A stretch of DNA of 64,000 nucleotides, taken from Tychonema sp. LEGE 07203 (GTDB taxonomy: Bacteria > Cyanobacteriota > Cyanobacteriia > Cyanobacteriales > Microcoleaceae). The notes beneath the pieces are model-generated. The model did no database searches and was not told the origin of the DNA. It was given only the letters and a program-made list of their open reading frames with translations. Below, in pieces: positions 16,952 through 25,744 of the stretch. The position numbers and the translations under genes were made by a program. How positions within the stretch are numbered: position 1 is the stretch's first letter; every line of letters starts with the position of its first letter. The stretch spans positions 20,902 to 84,901 of the forward strand of contig NZ_JADEXD010000004.1 in assembly GCF_015207285.1 (NCBI RefSeq), read 5' to 3'.

Positions 16952-19525
16952 ATGGCAGATTTAACTAACGAAGAGCGGATTGCCCAGCAATTACAAGTTG
17001 GGAATGCAGGCCCGGCAATTATAGGTATCAAGTTCAATGACTTGAATGCGGATGGGATCAGACAGGCAAATGAACCGGGTCTGGCAAACGTCCCCATTCT
17101 CCTCGAACCGGCGATCGGCAGCAACGGCATATTAGATACAGGAGATGTCTCCGTCCTTACAGACGCCAACGGAGGGTTCTCATTCATAAATCTGGTTCCC
17201 GGCAACTACGTACTCACAGAAACCACAGTACCCGCCGGCTTCCGTACTACGACTCCCAATCCCCTCGCTGTAACTGTTGGAAACACAAACGCCAACGTTT
17301 TCTTTGGCAACACATCAATTCCACAAAGCCGGATTGTTGGATGCAAATACCTAGACATAAATGGCGACGGCTTTCGAGACGGGAATGAACCGGGCATTAA
17401 AAATGTCAGGATATATCTTGATATAAATGGCAACGGCCAACGCGATGCAGGCGAACCCAACACCTTAACAGACAAAAATGGTGGGTGGTCGTTTAACGTA
17501 GCACCCGGAACCTACAAAGTTCGGGAAGAACGGATCGCACCACAAGTTGATGCAAACGGACTAAGAGTTAACAATCCGAGCGCAGAACCTTTAGAAACAC
17601 AAGATTTCCCCCAAAGCACCCCACCCAACAACATTCCCGTACTCGACGTAACGGTAGCCGCCGGCCAAACCTTTGCCTGCGCTCAAGTTGGTGACACTCC
17701 GCTCTATCAAATTGAAATTAACAAATTTCGGGACCTAGACCGCAGCGGCACTCGAAATGTGGTCAATGGAGTTTTGGAATCCCCCATTGCTAACGTACCC
17801 TTCATTTTAGATTTGAACGGGAACGGTCGCTGGGATGGAGCCGGCGCTGAACCAGTTGCCATCACCGATATCAACGGAGTTGCTACCTTTAAAAATTTGC
17901 GAGCTGCCAATTATTCAGTTTTGGAAGTTTTTCCCAGAACCTCTCTGAGCGAAGTAGGTGGGCCTAACATTCCTCCCGGCAATCTCGATGCTCCAGTAGC
18001 AACAACTCCCAACCCCGCTCTGGTTTCTGCACCAGGCCCGCAGGCACGGTTCCAGGCCACGATCAGCAGAGAGCAACCGCTGTTAGTAGCAGACTCAAGC
18101 TATACCCTGAAACCAAACGACCCTAAATTCGTAGACAACAACTTAGACGGCATCCAACAGCCAGGGGAACCTTCTATTGCAGCAACGGGTGTACGACCGA
18201 TTTTTGCGAACACGCCTTTGGCTTTCCCAGCGACTAACCCCTCACCAGCACTTACCTTTACTCCTGTGGGAGCTAATATAGGCGCTGGAACGAATGCTGG
18301 CGTGGGCAACACTCGACCTAACATCACTGTATTCAAATACAATGACCTGAACGGAAACGGTCGCTACGAGCCAATTCAGGGTGAAGCACCTCTTAGCGGT
18401 GTTACCGTCTTCCTCGACACCAACAATAACGGGGTTGTTGACACCGGAGAACAACAAATACAGACTAATGCCCAAGGCAGAGGAGCCTTTACCAACTTGG
18501 CAACGGGCAGTTACACGGTGCGAGAAGTCGTACAGGCTGGTTTCTCGCCTTCTACATCTGCTGCTGTTCCCGTGACTCTGAGCACTCAGGACGCTAACGT
18601 TACTTTTGCCAACACGCCGAACAGCAACATCACCGGTTGCAAATTCGAGGACTTTAACCTCAACAGCTATCGAGACGGAAACGAACCGGCGATTGCCAAC
18701 GTTACCATCTATCTCGATACCAATAACAACGGTGCTCTGGATGCAGGGGAACGCACTACCGTTACCGATCAGTTTGGTCGCTTTGCGTTCAACAATTTGA
18801 CTCCCGGTACTTACAACCTTCGAGAAGTACCTCCTCCTGGTTTCTTCCAGACTACTCCAGCGCTGAATATTGTTCTGGGCCCCAATCAAACTTTTACCTG
18901 CGCTTTGATTGGCAACTCTCGCACCTATGACCTACGGGTTCCTAAATTCCGAGACGACAACCGCAACGGCATACAAGATTCAGGCGAACCGCCTCTTGCC
19001 AATATCCCATTTACTCTGGATTTGAACAACAACGGCCGCTACGATGCGGCAACTGAACCTCTGGCAAGAACGGATGCTAACGGGATTGCTCTATTTCCCA
19101 ATTTGTTCCCTGGCAACTACTCGGTTTTGGAAGTCTTCAACGATCCGAGTGTTCCCAATGAGTTCCCGATCGCAACCGGGCCCAATCCTGTTACCTTTAA
19201 CGTGCCGGGCCCGAATACTTCGCCTTCGGTGCCTCTACCAGCGGCAACTCCGCAAAGAGTCGGTCAAAGCATCGATTTGCTGACTGGTGACGCGGGTGTT
19301 GCGGCTGCTAGCACCGATCCTTTGACTGACGGTGGCGGTTCCGCTGTGGTGCAGGCTAGCAGTATCGATAGCTTGCTCGCTCCTGAGACAGCAGGCGTAA
19401 GTAGCTTTGTTGACTTCAACGGTTTGAAAGACGCGGCGGAAGCTTCGATCGTATCGTTTTTAGAAGCTCAGAAGCTGGACGATCAATTAATGTTGGGCGC
19501 TCCAACTTCGACTCCGCTGTTTTAA
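16952..19525 (+). CDS. SdrD/Cna-B repeat surface protein B
   Basis: 857 aa with a good GAAGGAGAG ribosome site. About seven Cna-B/SdrD-B type domains follow a short N-terminus (MADLTNEERIAQQLQ), less uniform than those of its neighbour. Calcium-loop motifs such as KFNDLNADGIRQANEPG and YLDINGNGQRDAGEPN recur. Two domains add a Cys near the start (GCKYLDINGDG, GCKFEDFNLNS) and another near the end (FACAQVGDT, FTCALIGNS), suggesting disulphides outside the cell. The tail has SIDLLTGDA...DPLTDGG...DSLL, matching the paralog, then a short acidic/hydrophobic end. No signal peptide or cell-wall anchor. Probably an exported filament, sheath or S-layer component; the export route is unknown. Confidence 0.8.
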   Translation: MADLTNEERIAQQLQVGNAGPAIIGIKFNDLNADGIRQANEPGLANVPILLEPAIGSNGILDTGDVSVLTDANGGFSFINLVPGNYVLTETTVPAGFRTTTPNPLAVTVGNTNANVFFGNTSIPQSRIVGCKYLDINGDGFRDGNEPGIKNVRIYLDINGNGQRDAGEPNTLTDKNGGWSFNVAPGTYKVREERIAPQVDANGLRVNNPSAEPLETQDFPQSTPPNNIPVLDVTVAAGQTFACAQVGDTPLYQIEINKFRDLDRSGTRNVVNGVLESPIANVPFILDLNGNGRWDGAGAEPVAITDINGVATFKNLRAANYSVLEVFPRTSLSEVGGPNIPPGNLDAPVATTPNPALVSAPGPQARFQATISREQPLLVADSSYTLKPNDPKFVDNNLDGIQQPGEPSIAATGVRPIFANTPLAFPATNPSPALTFTPVGANIGAGTNAGVGNTRPNITVFKYNDLNGNGRYEPIQGEAPLSGVTVFLDTNNNGVVDTGEQQIQTNAQGRGAFTNLATGSYTVREVVQAGFSPSTSAAVPVTLSTQDANVTFANTPNSNITGCKFEDFNLNSYRDGNEPAIANVTIYLDTNNNGALDAGERTTVTDQFGRFAFNNLTPGTYNLREVPPPGFFQTTPALNIVLGPNQTFTCALIGNSRTYDLRVPKFRDDNRNGIQDSGEPPLANIPFTLDLNNNGRYDAATEPLARTDANGIALFPNLFPGNYSVLEVFNDPSVPNEFPIATGPNPVTFNVPGPNTSPSVPLPAATPQRVGQSIDLLTGDAGVAAASTDPLTDGGGSAVVQASSIDSLLAPETAGVSSFVDFNGLKDAAEASIVSFLEAQKLDDQLMLGAPTSTPLF

Positions 19526-19767
19526 GGTTAGTTTGAGTCTCTAGTTTGAGACTCAGCAATTAGCAGCTAGTTGGTTTAAACTGCACCTCCAAATATGATT
19601 TTGGGGTGCAGTTTGCTTTGTTAAGGGCTGGATGCTAGTCAAGATCCTCACAAGCCGGTGCCGATCGCCCAAACTGTCTTTAGTCGTAGAGTGCGATCGG
19701 CAAAAAGAAGGATTCGCTACCTCGAAAAAACCTTTATTTATGAAGGTAGAACTTAGAGGAATATGTT

Positions 19768-20628
19768 ATGCCAGCTCAACAACAAACCAATCCGGCTCAA
19801 CATCAAGAACAGCAACCGGGCATCGAAGCTCAAATGACTCCGCAACCTGAATCCTTTGCCTCCGAGTATCGCGGCAGCGACAAACTGCGCGGCAAAGTAG
19901 CCTTAATTACCGGCGGAGACAGCGGTATCGGGCGCGCGGTGGCTATGGCATTTGCTAAGGAAGGGGCGGACGTGGCGATCGGCTATCTCAACGAAGATGG
20001 AGATGCTAACAAGACTAAAGGGGCGATCGAACAACTCGGCCGCCGCTGTATGGCGATCGGCGGCGACATCGGCGAAGAAAGCGTCTGTCAAAACCTTGTA
20101 GAACAAACAGTGAAAGAATTCGGCCACCTCGACATCCTCGTCAACAACGCCGCCGAACAGCATCCCCAAGAAAGCATCGAAGACATCACCGCCGAACAAT
20201 TAGAGCGCACCTTCCGCACCAACATTTTCTCAATGTTTTACCTGACAAAAGCGGCTCTAAAACACCTCAAAGAAGGAAGTACAATTATCAACACTACCTC
20301 AGTCACCGCCTACAAAGGCAACCAACAATTGCTAGATTACTCCTCCACAAAAGGAGCAATTGTTGCCTTTACCCGCTCTTTGTCTCAAAGTTTAGCTGAG
20401 AAAGGAATTCGCGTCAACGGAGTCGCCCCCGGCCCGATTTGGACACCTCTAATTCCTGCAACTTTCCCGGAAGAAAAAGTTGCGAAATTTGGTGCAGACA
20501 CCCCCTTGGGACGGCCCGGTCAACCCGATGAAGTTGCTCCCTGTTACGTGTTTTTAGCTTCAAAAGATTCGTCTTACATGACGGGTCAAATTTTGCACCC
20601 CAACGGCGGATCTGTGATTAACGGATAG
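19768..20628 (+). CDS. SDR-family oxidoreductase (general stress type)
   Basis: 286-aa classical short-chain dehydrogenase of the extended-N-terminus stress group (related to Bacillus YdaD/YhdF/Gsp39). A Gln/Pro-rich leader of about 35 residues precedes the fold. The cofactor loop is TGGDSGIGRAVA, then NNAAEQ, the catalytic Ser in TTSVTAYKG, and Tyr/Lys in YSSTKGA. The glycine-rich C-terminal PGPIWTPL follows. It uses NAD(P)H on an unknown small alcohol or carbonyl substrate. AGAGGA precedes the ATG. It stands alone; its neighbours do not suggest a pathway. Confidence 0.88.
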   Translation: MPAQQQTNPAQHQEQQPGIEAQMTPQPESFASEYRGSDKLRGKVALITGGDSGIGRAVAMAFAKEGADVAIGYLNEDGDANKTKGAIEQLGRRCMAIGGDIGEESVCQNLVEQTVKEFGHLDILVNNAAEQHPQESIEDITAEQLERTFRTNIFSMFYLTKAALKHLKEGSTIINTTSVTAYKGNQQLLDYSSTKGAIVAFTRSLSQSLAEKGIRVNGVAPGPIWTPLIPATFPEEKVAKFGADTPLGRPGQPDEVAPCYVFLASKDSSYMTGQILHPNGGSVING

Positions 20629-20862
20629 ATTTGTCGCGAGTTAATTTATAAATAACCGCATTTTGTGGGGGGGACTTTCACTCACAATCTCTGACTGCAA
20701 CTCAGAATCTAAATAAACCCTCCCCCACAACCGCGTTACCTATAATCTGCGTTAATCTGTGTTTATCTGCTGGTATCTGCGGTTAAAAAAAGATAATTTT
20801 GCAACCGCAGATGACAATTGATGAACGCGGATTCACGCAGATTCAGAGAAGAGATATATAAA
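20629..20862. repeat. Palindromic ATCTGCGGTTAA repeat
   Basis: Text built on ATCTGCG(T/G)TTA units runs into GTATCTGCGGTTAAAAAAAG and then its complement AACCGCAGATG...ACGCAGATTCAG, giving an imperfect long hairpin (centre about 20795). A matching palindrome is at 41658-41763, and half-copies are at 25520-25555 and 30158-30187. No gene is present. Confidence 0.55.
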
Positions 20863-20915
20863 TAATTCCGATGCGAATAGATTTAATATTAGTTTTTGAA
20901 GATTTATAAGGTTAC

Positions 20916-20951
20916 AAAAAACAGTAATCCCGCTACCAAGGTGGCGGGATT
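20916..20951 (-). terminator. Terminator of the hemerythrin gene
   Basis: Stem AATCCCGCTACC / GGTGGCGGGATT (11 of 12 Watson-Crick plus one wobble, 2-base AA loop), followed on the minus strand by ACTGTTTTTT. It lies 61 bases past the stop of the gene at 21013. Confidence 0.85.
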
Positions 20952-21012
20952 GATAGGTTGCAGTTTAGCTATTCTCTAGTTTTGCCAGAGTAGAAATTAG
21001 CGGACTGCTAAA

Positions 21013-22041
21013 TTAGCTCTTCTTAGCCATTTCTTGCTGGAGCTTGCTTTTGGCTTCTTTGAATTGAGTAGCCATTTGTTCCATTTGGGCTTCGCTCAGG
21101 TTGCGGCGAATTTGAGGGAACATATCGCCTTCTTCTTGCTTGACGTGATCCTGAACCGCTGTTTTGAGCTGTTTGATTTGGGCTTTGAAATCCGCAGAAC
21201 TGGGGTTCATAGCCTTAATTTTGGCGAGCATCTGCTTCATTTCGGCTTGCTCGTCGTACAGTTCTTGGGTATCGGTGTAGTAGCTGCGAACTGCAGGATA
21301 AACAATTTGTTCTTCGGCTTCTGCGTGAACGCTTAAGTCTTTGTAAATTTGACCGAAGAATTCTTGCAGTTTTTGAGGATCGTCGGTTTTTTCGATTTCC
21401 ATAAATAGGGTATCGACTTTGCGGTGATCCATTGTGATGATTTCGACGATGTTCATCTCATCTTTGGTGCGGGTAACTGCACCGCCGATGATGCCGCTCA
21501 TCGCAGCGACGGCATCTTGGACGCGAGCCCACACGCCTTGATCTGGGTCTTTTCCGGTAAGTTCGCGCACGCCCAAAATTTCGAGAACTCCTTTGAGTTG
21601 TTCTTGGTGAGCGCGGTTTTCAAAGTTAACTGTGTTGAGGGGAGTAATGGCTGCTTCGATGTCTGCGCCGACTACTTGAGCGGCTTTGTGAACTAACATC
21701 CCGGCCATTGTTTGTTGGTGTTTGAGCAGTTCGTGCTGGGCGACTTTTTCAAACATTGTGAGTTCGGAACCTTCCATGAGTTTCTGAACTTCTTCGATCA
21801 TTTTTGTGGTGGTTTCTTTCGGTTCGCTTTGAACCCCGTATTGGACGATCGTAGTTTCCAGTACGCCCAAGTTTTTGCGATCGTCCTCCAGCATATCGCG
21901 GAAGCGATCGCGCAATTCGGAGTCGCTGCAGGAATTGATGAACAATTGTTCGTTAGCAATCAGCAGATTTTGCACTGCTTTCATGTCTGCTAATTTCATC
22001 GCGATCGCTTGGCGCTTGGTATCTTCTAAGGTAGCTACCAT
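21013..22041 (-). CDS. Hemerythrin HHE-domain protein with ferritin-like N-terminus
   Basis: 342 aa. The N-terminal half (about 1-165) is a helical bundle like DUF892/ferritin-like proteins. The C-terminal half (about 190-310) is an HHE hemerythrin domain: MDHRKVDTLFMEIE, then HAEAEEQIVYPAVR and VQDHVKQEEGDMFPQIR provide the His/Glu ligands for a di-iron centre. Hemerythrins bind O2 or sense iron and oxygen; the role here is unproven. GAGGAG lies 10 bases before the ATG and a strong terminator follows. No partner gene is adjacent. Confidence 0.85.
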   Translation of the reverse strand: MVATLEDTKRQAIAMKLADMKAVQNLLIANEQLFINSCSDSELRDRFRDMLEDDRKNLGVLETTIVQYGVQSEPKETTTKMIEEVQKLMEGSELTMFEKVAQHELLKHQQTMAGMLVHKAAQVVGADIEAAITPLNTVNFENRAHQEQLKGVLEILGVRELTGKDPDQGVWARVQDAVAAMSGIIGGAVTRTKDEMNIVEIITMDHRKVDTLFMEIEKTDDPQKLQEFFGQIYKDLSVHAEAEEQIVYPAVRSYYTDTQELYDEQAEMKQMLAKIKAMNPSSADFKAQIKQLKTAVQDHVKQEEGDMFPQIRRNLSEAQMEQMATQFKEAKSKLQQEMAKKS

Positions 22042-22407
22042 CTGTCGTTTCTCCTCTCGATGTCTTTAGTGTTCTTTAGTGTTCTTACATCTCTTAATTT
22101 ATTGAAATATTCCGATCGCTTCCTCTTTCTCGCGACTGATTCATGAATATCCCGCGCAACCTATTGACTTTTAAACAAAAAAATGGTACTAGATTAAGGC
22201 TAAGGCCGTTTTAAAAAAAGCCAAAATTACCCTTAATAACTGACAACTGCCCACTGACAACTAACAACTGACAACTGCCCACTGCCCACTGCCCACTGAC
22301 AACTGACAGGTGACAACTGAGTTTTGTATCAATTAATCCCGATCGCACATCAGTAAAGCGCTACTATAGTTGCAGCCGAAGTTAACTAAAGTTTAAGAAT
22401 AACTAGC
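22042..22407. repeat. Intergenic heptamer array (ACTGACA/ACTGCCC)
   Basis: 366 bases between divergent genes. About ten heptamers of ACTGACA, ACTGCCC and ACTAACA type lie at 22239-22319. A poly-A stretch precedes it. No gene or clear promoter was read. Confidence 0.6.
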
Positions 22408-23673
22408 TTGTCTCAACTGCTCGCTGCTTTAGAGTTCCCAGCCAACGTCTGGAAACTGCACAATGGGTTAACGGTCATTCACCAACGGATACCGGCCACA
22501 CCGGTGGTTGCGTTAGACGTGTGGGTGAGGGCTGGCGCTACGCGGGAAACCGATGCTTGGTCGGGAATGGCTCATTTTCTCGAACACATGATATTTAAAG
22601 GGACGGATTCGATCGCCCCTGGAGAATTTGACCGGGTAATCGAAAATCGCGGCGGTGTCGCCAATGCAGCGACAAGTCAGGACTACGCCCATTTTTTTGT
22701 CAACGCTGCGGCTGATTATTTAGCAGAAACGGCGCAGCCACTGGCAGAATTGCTGCTGCGCGCTGGGATTCCCGATGCAGAATTCGATCGCGAACGAGAT
22801 GTGGTGCTCGAAGAAATCCGCCAAGCTCAAGATAGTCCCGATTGGCTGGGTTTCCAAGCAATGATGGAAACAGTTTACCAGCGACATCCCTACAGGCGAT
22901 CGGTACTGGGAACCGAAGAATTGCTGATGTCGCGAACTCCCCACGAAATGCGGTGTTTCCATCGATCGCACTATCAGCCGGATAATATGACTGTGGTGAT
23001 AGTCGGGGGAATTGATGAAGAACAAGCCAGAGACATCACAGAGAAAGCATTCGATGGATTTTCCGATCCGTGGGAATGTCCCAAATTTGCAGCAGAAGCG
23101 GAACCGCCACTGGTAGAAATCCGCCGTCAGGAACTCCGCATCCCCCGACTGGAACAAGGGCGGCTGATCATGGCCTGGACTGGGCCAGGAGTTGAACAGT
23201 TGCAAAGTGCTTGCGGCTTAGATTTGCTCTCAGTGTTGCTCGCAGACGGGCGGAGTTCGCGTTTGGTCAGGGAACTGCGCGAAGAATTACAATTGGTACA
23301 GGCGATAGAAAGCTCTTTCTCGCTACAACGGGAATCGAGTTTGTTTACGATTAGTGCAGTCTTGGAAGCAGATGATATCGAAGGAGTGGAAGCTCGGATT
23401 TGCGATCGGCTTTGGGAATTGCAATCTGAGCCGGTTTCGGAGGCAGAACTGATGCGTTGCAAGCGTTTGCTGTGCAATGACTTTGCTTTTTCGATCGAAA
23501 CGCCGGGACAGTTAGCCGGTCTTTACGGATATTACAGTACGATCGCCACTGCCGAATTAGCGCTCAGCTATCCCACCAGAATTAAAGCATTTAAACCACT
23601 AGACCTGCAGCGCCTAGCTCAACAATATCTTTCTCCCCGGCGCTACGCCGCTGTGGTGCTCAAGCCTGTTTGA
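22408..23673 (+). CDS. M16-family zinc peptidase (catalytic type)
   Basis: 421-aa member of the pitrilysin family (processing peptidase beta-like). The inverted zinc motif HFLEH is at residues 56-60, with the distal Glu in ERDVVLEEIRQ (about residues 130-140). The full M16 N-domain and the inactive-fold C-domain (PDNMTVVIVGG, then VLLADGRSSRLVRELRE) are present. It starts with TTG at 22408. It cleaves peptides or targeting sequences, probably with the paralog at 24076. In bacterial pairs one subunit carries zinc and the other supplies substrate-binding residues. Confidence 0.88.
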   Translation: MSQLLAALEFPANVWKLHNGLTVIHQRIPATPVVALDVWVRAGATRETDAWSGMAHFLEHMIFKGTDSIAPGEFDRVIENRGGVANAATSQDYAHFFVNAAADYLAETAQPLAELLLRAGIPDAEFDRERDVVLEEIRQAQDSPDWLGFQAMMETVYQRHPYRRSVLGTEELLMSRTPHEMRCFHRSHYQPDNMTVVIVGGIDEEQARDITEKAFDGFSDPWECPKFAAEAEPPLVEIRRQELRIPRLEQGRLIMAWTGPGVEQLQSACGLDLLSVLLADGRSSRLVRELREELQLVQAIESSFSLQRESSLFTISAVLEADDIEGVEARICDRLWELQSEPVSEAELMRCKRLLCNDFAFSIETPGQLAGLYGYYSTIATAELALSYPTRIKAFKPLDLQRLAQQYLSPRRYAAVVLKPV

Positions 23674-24075
23674 TAATAGTTGACTGTTGACTGTTGACTG
23701 TTGACTGTTATAGCAACCGCCAAGGTGCTTTACGGCATTTATGTCATAGTTCCCGATCGCGGAGTCGAAGGGTTCAATAACCAAAGCGCCAAGGCGCAGG
23801 GCTATATTAAGAGGTTTTTACCACAGAGGGCGCAGAGGGCGCAGAGGGGGGAGGGATGAGAAGGTTTGTTAGGAGAGGATGAGGTAGCCCAATAAGTTAA
23901 TTGATTAAGATTTTCTTCCAACACTCTTCCCTCTGCGCCCTCTGTGTTCTCTGCGGTTCAAAACTCTTCTCTTCCCTCACCTGTGGCACAATTTATAGCA
24001 ACAGCCAACAGTCAACAGCCAACAGTCAACAGTCAACAGTCAACAATCAACAGTTAACAGTTAACAAATAATTCA
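23674..24075. repeat. Spacer between the M16 genes with inverted heptamer arrays
   Basis: 402 bases. GTTGACT heptamers at 23679-23710 are answered by AGTCAAC heptamers at 24001-24066 in the opposite sense. Between them, GAGGGCGCAGAGG units (about 23824-23850) and CTCTGCGCCCTCTGTG (about 23930) form a second inverted pair. The nested pairs could fold back. No gene is present. Confidence 0.6.
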
Positions 24076-25344
24076 ATGAAAAACGAAATCCAGCGCACAG
24101 TTTTAGACAACGGTATCGTTGTCTTAGCAGCAGAGAATCCTGCTGCAGATATTATTTCAGCTAGGATATTCCTGCGGGCGGGTAGCCGCTGCGTACAGCC
24201 GGAACAAGCAGGATTGTGTCATTTGCTGTCGGCGGTAATGACTAAGGGAACCGATCGCCATTCTTCGCTGGAAATAGCCGAACGTGTAGAATCGGTGGGA
24301 GCGAGATTGGGTACAGACTCGACTACAGATTATTTTTTAGTCAGTGTGAAGACGGTTGCTGCCGATTTTCAAGACATTTTGGAATTGGCGGCGGAATTAA
24401 TGCGATCGCCCACTTTCCCGGAAGCTGAAGTCGAACTCGAACGCCGCATCGCCATATCAGCAATTCGATCGCAGCAAGAACAGCCATTTGCGATCGCCTT
24501 CGAGCAATTGCGACAGGCGATGTACAAAGAACATCCCTACGCTTTCTCTACCTTGGGCACGGAAGCTACGATGTCAAAGCTTACCCGAAACGATCTCGAA
24601 CAGTTCCACAAAACCTATTTTCGTCCCGACAATGTAGTTATTTCTGTAGCCGGCAGAATATCAACCGAAGATGCGATCGCCCTGATCGATCGCACTTTTG
24701 GAGACTGGAAAGCACCTTTAACACCCCTACCCACCTTAAACTTCTCCCCCCTCACGCCCTCCCCTCAAACCGTAGCTAAAGCGCAAGATACCCAGCAATC
24801 AGTGATTTTGCTCGGCTACCTCGCACCCTCGGTAAAAAATCCCGACTACGCAGCAATTAAGTTGCTCAATACCTATTTGGGTAACGGTTTGTCGAGCCGG
24901 TTGTTTGTGGAATTGCGGGAAAAACGGGGCTTAGCTTACGATGTTTCCGCGCTCTACGCGACACGCTTAGACGCGGCTCAGTTTGTGGCGTACATGGGTA
25001 CAGCACCGGAAAATACGGTGACAGCTTTTGAAGGATTGCGTACTGAGGTCGATCGGCTAGCCAACACCCAACTAAGCGAAGAAGAATTGCAAGATTGCAA
25101 GAATAAAATGCTCGGTCAATATGCTTTAGGAAAACAAACTAATTCGCAAATTGCCCAAGTTTTAGGCTGGTACGAAATTTTGGAATTGGGAATTAAATTT
25201 GACGAGCAATTTCAAGCAGAAATTGCTGCAGTTACGACGGCCCAAGCTCAGGAAGCTGCTAAGAAATACTTCATCGAACCTTATATTTCTCTGGTGGGCC
25301 CGGAAGCGGCGATTCAGGAATTGGGTGTGATGGCTGTTTGTTGA
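24076..25344 (+). CDS. M16-family peptidase-like protein without zinc site
   Basis: 422-aa paralog of the peptidase at 22408. At the position of HFLEH it has HLLSA, so the zinc ligands are missing. The rest of the fold is kept, with GLAYDVSALYATRLDA and RPDNVVISVAGR matching the C-domain. This is the usual non-catalytic partner of bacterial M16B heterodimers, where it helps bind substrate. ATG start at the end of a heptamer array, no strong ribosome site. Pairing with its neighbour is inferred from adjacency. Confidence 0.85.
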   Translation: MKNEIQRTVLDNGIVVLAAENPAADIISARIFLRAGSRCVQPEQAGLCHLLSAVMTKGTDRHSSLEIAERVESVGARLGTDSTTDYFLVSVKTVAADFQDILELAAELMRSPTFPEAEVELERRIAISAIRSQQEQPFAIAFEQLRQAMYKEHPYAFSTLGTEATMSKLTRNDLEQFHKTYFRPDNVVISVAGRISTEDAIALIDRTFGDWKAPLTPLPTLNFSPLTPSPQTVAKAQDTQQSVILLGYLAPSVKNPDYAAIKLLNTYLGNGLSSRLFVELREKRGLAYDVSALYATRLDAAQFVAYMGTAPENTVTAFEGLRTEVDRLANTQLSEEELQDCKNKMLGQYALGKQTNSQIAQVLGWYEILELGIKFDEQFQAEIAAVTTAQAQEAAKKYFIEPYISLVGPEAAIQELGVMAVC

Positions 25345-25744
25345 TAAATTTGTGATTTTACTCGTTACCAGGCAGAGCCTGGTAATGCAGAGCCTCCGGA
25401 TCTGCCTCCATTAAATGTTTGTTATCCAATCTTCAAATATTCAACTTCCAAGCCAGCCTAACTATTCAAAAGTAAAATTAATTCTTAGGCAAAGTCTGGG
25501 AATTAGTTTATCTAAAAAATATCTGCGTTTATCTGCGTTTATCTGCGGTTTTTGACAGTTAAAAAATTATGCAATAAGTTTACTACACAAAAGAAATGAT
25601 GTTATACCAATTTAAAAAAACCTTGCTACACCAAATAAATTAGAGGTTTTTACCTGTAGGGACACGGCACTGCCGTATCCGGTAATTTATGCTTCTGACA
25701 GATAATTCATATACGATTAGTAACCGTAGCAACAATTTGTCAAA
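25345..25744. other. Gene-free stretch with repeat fragments
   Basis: 400 bases: a half-copy of the ATCTGCGTTTATCTGCGG repeat (25520-25555), an IS630-TIR-like TATACCAATTTAA at about 25604, and CACGGCACTGCCGTATCCGG (25663-25682), shared with the MITE-like element at 12052. No coding frame is supported. Confidence 0.45.

Noticed and set aside
25597..25620. Second IS630 end
   Set aside because: TATACCAATTTAA resembles the IS630 terminal repeat, but no partner end in inverted orientation was found nearby and no transposase remains.
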